NCBI GenBank assembly: GCA_015222065.1
Contig: JADFUQ010000306.1
Location: 1-7,153 of the forward strand
Length of the DNA stretch: 7,153 nucleotides
Source: Bacteroidota bacterium
GTDB taxonomy: Bacteria; Bacteroidota; Bacteroidia; Bacteroidales; VadinHA17
Direction of reading: 5' to 3'
The notes below the pieces were generated by a model. The model had not been told where the DNA came from. It saw only the letters and a list, made by a program, of their open reading frames with translations, and did not search any database. Both the position numbers and the translations under genes were made by a program. Of this stretch, positions 1 to 5,905 are shown piece by piece. Positions within the stretch are counted from its first letter, which is position 1. Every line of letters begins with the position of its first letter.

Positions 1-507
1 ACGCGCCAATACAATTTGATCTGCCGGCATGTAGCCGTCATCATCATCATGGGAGTATATGTAAACATAATCATCACGTGCTCCTTCATAATTCTTGCCG
101 AAATTAAGAAATGTGGGGTATCCGAAGCTTTGTTTAAAAGTCCAGTTTGCCCACTCCCATGTTTGTCCATGATCTTTTGACCAGGCAATCTGTGAATTGC
201 CGGTATTTCGTACCAGCATATATAGCACACCATCAACCATTAGTAAACCTGATGCTTTTGGTCCGTACCTGCCCTGACCGACGCGTTCTCCGGTCAATGA
301 CCTGATATTCACGCCTTCAAAGCTTTCGTGGTTACCGGTGACCTTAGCCAAACCCAGACTGAGCTTGATCTTTGTTTTCGGTTCAAAGCCCCAGCCATCA
401 CCGTATGCAGTGTAAAGATTATTTTCATCCGCCCAGGTCATCGGCCAGTTATCGCCGCCTTCTGCCTTTCGGATAACGGTTTCAGCGGGTGCAAATTCAG
501 CGCTGAT
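1..507 (-). other. Sialidase-like / DUF4185-type domain of gene 1 (partial)
   Basis: Residues about 394-562 form a beta-rich, aromatic-rich domain. It carries one clear Asp-box (S-x-D-x-G-x-T-W) encoded at 157-180 and a run of acidic and histidine residues (SHDDDD) near the window edge. Asp-boxes mark the blades of sialidase-type beta-propellers and are structural rather than catalytic. Only the first part of the domain is visible, so whether active-site residues are present cannot be judged. Confidence 0.6.
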
Positions 508-1686
508 GTTACTTATTGGATATGGCGGTTCAAAAATAGCATCTATAACCGGATTAAAAAGGTACTTTTCCATTGCTCCCCAAGATGTTTCGTCTTTGTC
601 CGGGTCAAACAGATCTCCCCCATTGCGAACTATAATCAGATCCAAACCTGGGACTACAAATAATACCTGATTACCGGCACCGGCACCGCAAAAAGCATCA
701 CGCGGGACATTTTTCCACACCGCATCGAAGTTTGAATACCAACCGAGTCCGGATGCCGGAACAGGGTCATTTTCCGCACGAAAAGGAAGCGGTAAACCGG
801 CGTAAGATACCGCCTTATTTACCCATCCTGAATCGATAAGTTGCCTGCCTTGCCAATTGCCATTATGTAGCATTAAACGACCAATTTTAGCCGTGGCACG
901 CGGAGTGAAATCGCCTCCGCCCCAATTGGCAACCAGCGGCAACCCGTTCACTTCATACGTTTTTCCGTAACCAATTGACCACTCCCGTTCTTCAATATCA
1001 AGAGGCTTCATAATGCGCTCATCAAGCAGTGTGCGAATATCTTTATAAGTACCGCCCCGGATTGATTCAGTAACGGCATAGGCAAGCAATGCCATACCCG
1101 GATTGCTGTAGGCATAATCCGCACCGGGAGTGAAAACAACGGGAGCAGAATCACGCGACACACTGAACGGATCCGGTTCCTTTCGCCAAAACTGTCCTTT
1201 CCATCCCGGCAGCGTCATGTGATTAAGTGTTATACCTTTTTTGGCCAGTTTTTCTTTTTCCGGTTTTGTCAACTCTGCATTTTCAATTCCCGAAGTATGT
1301 GTAGCCAACTGCCGAATGGTGATTTTTGATTTTTGCCCGTCAGATTTCCATTCCGGTATATAAGCACATGCCGGTGCATCAAGCACAATCTGGTTATCGT
1401 TTAATGCCAGCACCAGTGACATGCCGCCAACAAGTGACTTGGCAAGGGAAGCAGTGTAATGCTTTTTATCTTTAGACCATCCTGCCGCGTACCACTCGTA
1501 AACGATCTTGTCGTGACGAATTACAAGCAATGAGGTTGTATTTCTTACCGCTAAACTATCCCTTACAGTATCCAGTTTGTCTTTCGACATGCCAACGGAC
1601 GAGGGATCGATAATCTGCCACTCATACTTCTGAGCGTAAAGCATAGAAGACGAAAATACCAGTATTACAATAAAAAGATTTTTCAT
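1..1686 (-). CDS. Secreted serine hydrolase (beta-lactamase family) fused to a sialidase-like Asp-box domain; 3' end cut by window edge
   Basis: The reading frame is open for 562 codons, from ATG at 1686 to base 1, with no stop, so the C terminus lies outside the window. Residues 1-18 form a signal peptide ending LYA before Q19, so the product is exported. Residues about 27-370 are a class C beta-lactamase/penicillin-binding-protein-like domain: nucleophile motif S80-L-A-K83, second motif Y193-S-N195, a conserved WGGG around residue 254, and GAGAGNQ (from G334) where KTG or HxG would sit. Loss of the KTG Lys argues for an esterase or peptidase rather than an antibiotic-degrading enzyme (inference). 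From about residue 393 a second domain begins, with TAYGDGWG and a textbook Asp-box S503-K-D-H-G-Q-T-W510. It resembles the DUF4185/sialidase-like beta-propeller family from memory. An in-frame ATG at 1695 would add three residues. It lies 67 bases downstream of the permease gene and may share its transcript. Substrate unknown. Confidence 0.9.
   Translation of the reverse strand, partial: MKNLFIVILVFSSSMLYAQKYEWQIIDPSSVGMSKDKLDTVRDSLAVRNTTSLLVIRHDKIVYEWYAAGWSKDKKHYTASLAKSLVGGMSLVLALNDNQIVLDAPACAYIPEWKSDGQKSKITIRQLATHTSGIENAELTKPEKEKLAKKGITLNHMTLPGWKGQFWRKEPDPFSVSRDSAPVVFTPGADYAYSNPGMALLAYAVTESIRGGTYKDIRTLLDERIMKPLDIEEREWSIGYGKTYEVNGLPLVANWGGGDFTPRATAKIGRLMLHNGNWQGRQLIDSGWVNKAVSYAGLPLPFRAENDPVPASGLGWYSNFDAVWKNVPRDAFCGAGAGNQVLFVVPGLDLIIVRNGGDLFDPDKDETSWGAMEKYLFNPVIDAIFEPPYPISNISAEFAPAETVIRKAEGGDNWPMTWADENNLYTAYGDGWGFEPKTKIKLSLGLAKVTGNHESFEGVNIRSLTGERVGQGRYGPKASGLLMVDGVLYMLVRNTGNSQIAWSKDHGQTWEWANWTFKQSFGYPTFLNFGKNYEGARDDYVYIYSHDDDDGYMPADQIVLAR
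503..1608 (-). other. Beta-lactamase-family domain of gene 1 (SxxK / YxN)
   Basis: This is the approximate extent of the N-terminal catalytic domain, residues 27-395. Nucleophile S80 is encoded at 1447-1449 and lies in the sequence TASLAKSLVGG. Tyr193 with Asn195 gives the usual second motif. The DxPA segment after the nucleophile helix and the ATHTSGI segment (residues 128-134) are standard for this family. The right-hand boundary is a judgement from where family-like sequence fades, not from an alignment. Confidence 0.75.
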
Positions 1687-1731
1687 TTTAATCATTTTAA
1701 ATTTCAGTCATTTTTAACTTCTTCTCTTCCT

Positions 1732-1771
1732 ATTCACTCATTCACTCATTTTATCATTCACTCATTTCTTC
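1732..1771. repeat. Five-unit 8-bp tandem repeat spanning the permease stop codon
   Basis: On the plus strand the units are ATTCACTC (1732), ATTCACTC (1740), ATTTTATC (1748), ATTCACTC (1756) and ATTTCTTC (1764). Three are identical and two degenerate, all kept in an exact 8-base register. The tract covers the last codons and TGA stop (1754-1756) of the permease gene and runs into the gap before gene 1. Read in gene direction the unit is GAGTGAAT, which gives stops in all three frames once two units are joined. No hairpin terminator is visible here. Confidence 0.8.
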
Positions 1772-2635
1772 ACTTTCAGCCATTAAAATGATAGCTGTAA
1801 TTGCCAGGATCATTCCGGTTAATAATATCCAATGAGGAAATACCCCATAAATTATCAGGGATAAAACTATTGTAATTACTGGCGCCCCGGCGTTAATTGC
1901 CGGACTAACGATAATTGCTTTTCCGTATCGAAAAGCATAAACCAAACATAATGCCCCGGTGGAACTTAATAAATGAATTCCGGCTGCCAAATAAGGACCT
2001 TTAAAACCCCAATATATATTTTCAGAAAAATCGGTCATTAAAAGTGCCAAAGGAATTAGTATTATTCCTGTCACCATCATATAGAAAAAAATACTTTCGG
2101 CTTTCATATGATTATTAGCAATCTTTATAAAACAAGCCTGAATGCCCCATGCCAGAAAAACCAATAAGGATAAAATGATCCAGAGATATCCAAATATTTG
2201 ACTATTTTCGGGTGGCTGATAGGATAAGAACAGTATAGCTACTGATGCTAATATGATGCCGATCCAAGCCTTGAACGCAGCTCTCTCTTTTAATAACCAA
2301 AACGAAAGCAGGATTGTAACCAAAGGTGATAGAGAAATAAAAGGAAAAACAAGATAAGCCGGTCCGGTCCTCAAAGCCTGGAAAAGTATCAATTGTCCGG
2401 CTGCCCCCAGAAACCCAATCAAAGAACCATATAATATTGCTTTTCTGTTTGTATCAAGTTTCCATTTTATGTTCCATAAGGCATATGTGGCTGGAAATAT
2501 CATGGTTAATGCCCATATTGTATACCCTAATGTGGCAGGGAATCCTGACTTTTCCGTAATCTCAATCAATGCACCCCACGTTCCCCAGAATATAATCGTT
2601 ATAGATGCATAAGTTAACCAGGGTTTAGGCTTCAT
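1754..2635 (-). CDS. EamA/DMT-superfamily permease (drug/metabolite transporter type)
   Basis: From the ATG at 2635 the product is 293 residues, the normal length for the ten-helix DMT family, and begins MKPKPWLTYA. Ten hydrophobic segments are visible, arranged as two five-helix EamA repeats. The first repeat ends in the typical LLKERAAFKAWIGIILASVA pattern (a helix, a Lys-Glu-Arg turn, then a helix), and the second ends near the C terminus in IIYGVFPHWILLTG. Family members move small metabolites (amino acids, sugars, nucleotide precursors) across the inner membrane; nothing here fixes substrate or direction. The frame continues upstream to an ATG at 2716, but the extra 27 residues are unlike the family and extend into the promoter region, so 2635 is preferred. 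Gene 1 follows after 67 bases on the same strand. G+C is visibly lower than in gene 1. Confidence 0.9.
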   Translation of the reverse strand: MKPKPWLTYASITIIFWGTWGALIEITEKSGFPATLGYTIWALTMIFPATYALWNIKWKLDTNRKAILYGSLIGFLGAAGQLILFQALRTGPAYLVFPFISLSPLVTILLSFWLLKERAAFKAWIGIILASVAILFLSYQPPENSQIFGYLWIILSLLVFLAWGIQACFIKIANNHMKAESIFFYMMVTGIILIPLALLMTDFSENIYWGFKGPYLAAGIHLLSSTGALCLVYAFRYGKAIIVSPAINAGAPVITIVLSLIIYGVFPHWILLTGMILAITAIILMAESEEMSE

Positions 2636-2744
2636 AATTAATATCTGAATTTTATTTTTATATTCCTGTTCTTCACTACAAAAAAATAATACGCAAGATA
2701 AATAATTAAATAACATATTTGTTTCGAAAGAAAAAAAAAGAATA

Positions 2745-2777
2745 TTTGTGAAATATCGAAACGAACTACTTCGTTTG
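2745..2777 (+). promoter_or_regulatory. Candidate Bacteroidota-type promoter for the 986-residue hydrolase
   Basis: A TTTG at 2745-2748 (-33 box) is followed after 21 bases by TTCGTTTG at 2770-2777. The second box matches the Bacteroidota -7 consensus TAnnTTTG except that A is replaced by T. Transcription would start near 2784, leaving a leader of about 30 bases before the ATG at 2813. The fit is reasonable but rests on short AT-rich motifs. Confidence 0.35.
2759..2776. promoter_or_regulatory. Perfect 7-bp inverted repeat, possible operator
   Basis: AAACGAA (2759-2765) and TTCGTTT (2770-2776) form a perfect inverted repeat with a 4-base spacer, CTAC. The right arm overlaps the proposed -7 box, so a bound dimeric regulator could block or modulate both divergent genes. 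A related CGAAA word recurs at 2725-2729. A role as an operator is inferred from position and symmetry only. Confidence 0.4.
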
Positions 2778-2812
2778 GTTATTTTTTCATAACTTTATAA
2801 GAGAATAAAAAA

Positions 2813-5773
2813 ATGATAAAAACAAAGATCATATTACCCGCATTATCTGTAATATTTACTATAATGAAACCTTTTCCAGCCATTTTAATGTTTATAATTA
2901 TTTCATTTCCTTTGATCGAAGCTCAGGAAATACCAGAATCTCAAGTCTATTTGAATAAATATTTTCCTCCTCCCGAGTCTTCTGGTGGATGGAGAAAGAA
3001 TACAGATCCGCCATTTATCAACTCCCTGGGTATCGATCCGCAAAAGCTTAAAGAATTTGGAGAATGGAATGTAAAAAATAATTGGGATGGTAAATCATTA
3101 ATGCCAAAAAGCTGTATTGTAATAAAAGACGGATGGATCATTGGTGAATGGTATGCTGGTAAGGATGGAAGTATGACTTCTGTTGAAGAAGGGAAAAACA
3201 AAAAGGCCCGTTTAGCATCCAATGGAAAATCATTTGCAATGGCACTGTTTGGAATTATTGTTAAGGAAAGTGGTAATGGTATTATTCCAGGTGATCTTTC
3301 ATTAGAAAGTAAGGTGTATGATAAACGCTGGTTACCGGAAGGATTTCCATTATCTGATACCCGAAAAGAACAGATCTCGTTTGATCAGATATTCAGACAT
3401 ATATCCGGATTAATGCCTGAAAGTGCAGGAGAAGAACGGGGTGGAGAAAAAAATACAATGGCTTTTATTGTGGGAAAACATCCTGAACATTCAGAATCAG
3501 CAAAGTTGTATTTCAATCCTGGTTGTCCTGAGGAATATTTCCCAAAATCCACATATTCAAGTGTTGGATTTAATCATTTTACATTGATATTTAAAAACCT
3601 GTATGGGTTACCGGCATATCAGGTTTTAGAGAAAAAATTATTAAATCCTGTTGGAATAAAGGATGTAGGGTATTATCCGTACCTCCAACAGGATTATTCA
3701 GAATGGCTTAATGAGAATATCAGATGGGTCGCTCACGGAGGGCTGTTTCTTACACCGAGAGATTATACACGTTTTGCTTATTTTTTAATGCATGATGGAA
3801 AATGGGACAACAAACAATTAACAAAAAAAGGCTGGGTGGAACATTTCCGAACAACTGCCGAATACCCTAATATTTGTGGAAACGTAGAAGGAACCTGGAC
3901 AAGTGGTAAAACCAAACAGGTTGGAAATAAGGGATATTTCCCGGAATATCCGGATGATATGTTTCGAATAGCAGGCTCAGGGTTAAACATGGCTTACATT
4001 ATCCCTTCGTTGGATTTGATTTTAATCAGAACAAGTCAAATATATCCGAATAGTATTTGGGATACCCGGGAAAAGGAATTTTTAAATAGATTTTTTAGCG
4101 CTGTTAAAGATTATGATGCTAATATAACAGGGGAAAAAGAGGAAAGTCAGCATAATGCTTTACCCGGACAAGTGATCGCAGATCCGAATAATCCATCATG
4201 GCTGGTTTATAATAAAGATGATAATAAAGATGGATTGTTTGATCCATTTTTCCTTTGCGGAGCCGGTGATCCGGAAGGATTTCTGTATCGTGGAAAACGA
4301 AAAGCAAACGGAACCAGAAATGGAGACCAAATGAAGCTGATTCAGAAGTTAAAGGAAAATGGAGGCAATAGTATCTATTTAATGGCTGTCAGAACTCATG
4401 GCGGAGATGCGTGGAAAAGTAAAAGAGACAATTCTGATATATATCCTGATGACAAACATAATCCCTGGATTGATCAGGAGCCAAAAAATGGATTAAACAA
4501 AAAAATCCTTGATCAGTGGGAAGTATGGTTTGAAGAAATGGATAAGAATGGTTTAATAATTTATTTTTTTATTTATGATGATGCAATTAATGTTTCAGAT
4601 CAATTTGGCTGGTCTATTAAACCTAATGGTGAATTAGATCCGGGTGAAAAAAAATTCATTCAAACTATAATTAACAGATTTAAACATCACAGGCATCTTA
4701 TCTGGTGTATTATGGAAGAAGCTCAGGAAATTGGTGAGAATTGGCAATTGCACACTTCTAAAATTGCAGATGCTATAAGTGAGGTTGATGATTACAATCA
4801 TGTCATAGCAAGTCATCAACTCGGGGGGAACATATTTTATCATGCCAATGATCCAAATATTGGTCAATTTGCCATTCAAACAAATAAGGATGAGGTAAGT
4901 ACTGTTGAAAATCTGCACCAATGGATGCTGAAAGCATGGGGAAATTCAAATGGACAATATAATTTGAACATGTCAGAAGACTACGTTCACGGAAATATTT
5001 CATGTCCAAACCAGGATCGTGAAGAAATCCGGAAAAGGAACTGGGCGGCTGCAATGGCAGGTGCTTATGTTATGGTATTTGGTATGGAAATAGATAATAC
5101 GCCGGAAAAGTGGTTACATGATTGCAGATTATTACAAACATTTTTTGAATCAACTAATTTCAATCAGATGTATCCCAACGATTCACTTGCTTTTGGCGAA
5201 ACAAACTATGTATTAGCTGTCGTAGATTACGATTATATTTTATATTCCTCCGATTCGAAAAATAATCTCGGGTTGAAGAATCTTACCAAAGGTATATATT
5301 CATTTACCTGGTTAGATTGTGTTAATGGTACTAAAAAGCATACTCAAAATGCAGATATTCAGGAGAGTAATTTCACCTGGGAAAAACCTTCAGACTTTGG
5401 CAAAGAAGTTGCCTTATATATTCGAAGAGAGGATAAACGGCCTGAAGTATTAAAAGTTATACCGGCTGACCAGCAAGACTCCGGGAAAGAAAAAGTGACG
5501 AATGTTGCCCCAACAGTTACTAATAGCAGTATTCAGGTTAATAAGAATACAAAAACCTATCTGCAATTGAAATATGATGATCCTGATGGCGGTCCGGGAC
5601 CATATGCTATAAAAATTATATCTCAACCAAAATATGGAACTTTATCCGGTGTTGGTAATGATAAATATTATATACCTGATAAAGATTATGTTGGAAAAGA
5701 CCAATTTTCCTGGAAAGCAAATGATGGAAAAGATGATTCTGTTGTTGCTAGAATAATTTTAACTATTAAATAG
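2813..5773 (+). CDS. Secreted multidomain protein: beta-lactamase-family serine hydrolase + glycosidase-like barrel + Ig/cadherin-like module
   Basis: The product has 986 residues. An N-terminal hydrophobic stretch ends IEA before Q38. Starting at Met18 (ATG at 2864) would give a cleaner signal peptide, so the true start may be there. Residues about 71-433 are a beta-lactamase/esterase-type domain with nucleophile motif S136-N-G-K139, the second motif as Y248-S-S250 (Asn replaced by Ser), and WVAHGGLFLTPRD (from W305). AGSGLN (from A387) takes the place of KTG. Residues about 455-770 resemble a (beta/alpha)8 glycosidase of the DUF4038/apiosidase-like type. Candidate catalytic acids are E635 or E636 (in WCIMEEAQE) and E722 (in NLNMSED), each after a barrel-strand-like segment. 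Residues 778-872 look like the accompanying C-terminal beta-sandwich. Residues about 899-986 are one Big_9/cadherin-like module (DDPDGGPGPY, DGKDDS). There is no visible type IX sorting domain. The architecture suggests a secreted enzyme that removes an ester and cleaves or binds a glycan (inference). Confidence 0.9.
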   Translation: MIKTKIILPALSVIFTIMKPFPAILMFIIISFPLIEAQEIPESQVYLNKYFPPPESSGGWRKNTDPPFINSLGIDPQKLKEFGEWNVKNNWDGKSLMPKSCIVIKDGWIIGEWYAGKDGSMTSVEEGKNKKARLASNGKSFAMALFGIIVKESGNGIIPGDLSLESKVYDKRWLPEGFPLSDTRKEQISFDQIFRHISGLMPESAGEERGGEKNTMAFIVGKHPEHSESAKLYFNPGCPEEYFPKSTYSSVGFNHFTLIFKNLYGLPAYQVLEKKLLNPVGIKDVGYYPYLQQDYSEWLNENIRWVAHGGLFLTPRDYTRFAYFLMHDGKWDNKQLTKKGWVEHFRTTAEYPNICGNVEGTWTSGKTKQVGNKGYFPEYPDDMFRIAGSGLNMAYIIPSLDLILIRTSQIYPNSIWDTREKEFLNRFFSAVKDYDANITGEKEESQHNALPGQVIADPNNPSWLVYNKDDNKDGLFDPFFLCGAGDPEGFLYRGKRKANGTRNGDQMKLIQKLKENGGNSIYLMAVRTHGGDAWKSKRDNSDIYPDDKHNPWIDQEPKNGLNKKILDQWEVWFEEMDKNGLIIYFFIYDDAINVSDQFGWSIKPNGELDPGEKKFIQTIINRFKHHRHLIWCIMEEAQEIGENWQLHTSKIADAISEVDDYNHVIASHQLGGNIFYHANDPNIGQFAIQTNKDEVSTVENLHQWMLKAWGNSNGQYNLNMSEDYVHGNISCPNQDREEIRKRNWAAAMAGAYVMVFGMEIDNTPEKWLHDCRLLQTFFESTNFNQMYPNDSLAFGETNYVLAVVDYDYILYSSDSKNNLGLKNLTKGIYSFTWLDCVNGTKKHTQNADIQESNFTWEKPSDFGKEVALYIRREDKRPEVLKVIPADQQDSGKEKVTNVAPTVTNSSIQVNKNTKTYLQLKYDDPDGGPGPYAIKIISQPKYGTLSGVGNDKYYIPDKDYVGKDQFSWKANDGKDDSVVARIILTIK
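3023..4111 (+). other. Beta-lactamase-family domain of the 986-residue protein
   Basis: These are residues about 71-433. The nucleophile S136 lies in LASNGKSFAMALFG, followed by a D-rich turn and FRHISGL (194-200), the counterpart of the HTSG segment in gene 1. The second motif is Tyr-Ser-Ser instead of Tyr-x-Asn, and no Lys-Thr-Gly is seen near 387. The domain therefore keeps the acylation Ser/Lys pair but not a classical beta-lactamase active site. Confidence 0.75.
4175..5122 (+). other. Glycosidase-like TIM-barrel domain (DUF4038/apiosidase-like, tentative)
   Basis: Residues about 455-770 open with SWLVYNKDDNKDGLFDPFFL, then alternate strand-like and helix-like segments: GNSIYLMAVRTHGG (518-531), LIIYFFIYDD (581-590), HLIWCIMEE (628-636), YNLNMSED (716-723), AYVMVFGMEI (751-760). 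Paired Glu residues at the ends of the putative fourth and seventh strands fit a retaining clan-A-like glycosidase. The assignment comes from pattern recognition of this family, not an alignment. A non-catalytic barrel is possible. Confidence 0.5.
5507..5770 (+). other. Single C-terminal Ig/cadherin-like (Big_9-type) module
   Basis: Residues about 899-986 follow the pattern of bacterial Ig/cadherin-like adhesion modules: an APTVTN start, a DDPDGG calcium-site-like turn, SQPKYGTLSG, a YIPDKDYVGKDQFSW segment, ANDGKDDS, and a final beta strand ending at the stop codon. Such modules usually come in arrays and act as spacers or binding domains. Here there is only one, directly at the C terminus. 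Confidence 0.65.
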
Positions 5774-5783
5774 TCATTAAAAT

Positions 5784-5813
5784 AGTCAAAAGTCGAAAAG
5801 TGACAAAGTCGAA
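5784..5813. repeat. Short AAAGTCGAA direct repeats downstream of the 986-residue gene
   Basis: AAAGTCGAA occurs at 5789-5797 and 5805-5813, 16 bases apart. Further AGTC words stand at 5772 and 5784 and a degenerate AAAAGTGAC between them. The tract starts right after the stop codon. It is a degenerate short tandem repeat of unknown role. Confidence 0.6.
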
Positions 5814-5827
5814 GAGGTCACAACTTT
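5797..5827 (+). terminator. Weak candidate hairpin after the 986-residue gene
   Basis: AAAGTGAC (5797-5804) can pair with GTCAC (5817-5821) and, past a short bulge, with CTTT (5824-5827), around a loop of about 12 bases. A nine-T run follows only at 5849-5857, too far away for a classical intrinsic terminator. It may be a transcript-end hairpin or chance. Confidence 0.2.
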
Positions 5828-5854
5828 CATTTCCTTACGAACACTCTATTTTTT

Positions 5855-5886
5855 TTTGTTAAAATCCTATAAAATATGTAATTTCA
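5855..5886 (+). promoter_or_regulatory. Possible promoter for the beta-helix gene
   Basis: TTTG at 5855-5858, at the end of a nine-T run, is followed after 20 bases by TAATTTCA (5879-5886). This matches the Bacteroidota -7 consensus TAnnTTTG at only four of six fixed positions. TATAAAAT (5869-5876) is an alternative -10-like word. Read-through from the upstream gene is equally possible. Confidence 0.2.
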
Positions 5887-5905
5887 ACAAAATATTTTAA
5901 TTATT

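Larger units (their letters stand above)
2636..2812. promoter_or_regulatory. Divergent promoter region between permease and fusion hydrolase genes
   Basis: This 177-base AT-rich gap separates two divergently oriented starts, so it must hold promoters for both directions. It contains a nine-A run (2731-2739), the 8-bp palindrome TTTCGAAA (2722-2729) and the 7-bp inverted repeat listed separately. No convincing promoter for the minus-strand gene was found; the nearest candidate (TATCTTG on the minus strand near 2700) is poor. Confidence 0.6.

Noticed and set aside
328..663. 111-codon open frame on the plus strand
   Set aside because: It lies wholly antisense to gene 1, whose frame carries SxxK, YxN and Asp-box motifs; the translated product has no recognisable character.
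1732..1771. CRISPR-like repeat array
   Set aside because: Units are 8 bp with no spacers, so this is a simple tandem repeat.
2636..2716. 27-codon upstream extension of the permease gene to ATG 2716
   Set aside because: The added residues do not resemble the family N terminus and would extend into the divergent promoter region; MKPKPWLTYA at 2635 is a typical start for this family.
4649..4656. Run of A bases in the 986-residue gene as a programmed frameshift site
   Set aside because: The frame continues intact into well-formed domains on both sides, and no stimulatory hairpin or alternative product is evident.
2947..5054. Several minus-strand open frames of 62-95 codons
   Set aside because: All are antisense to the 986-residue gene, which has strong domain content through this whole stretch; their peptides look like random shadows.
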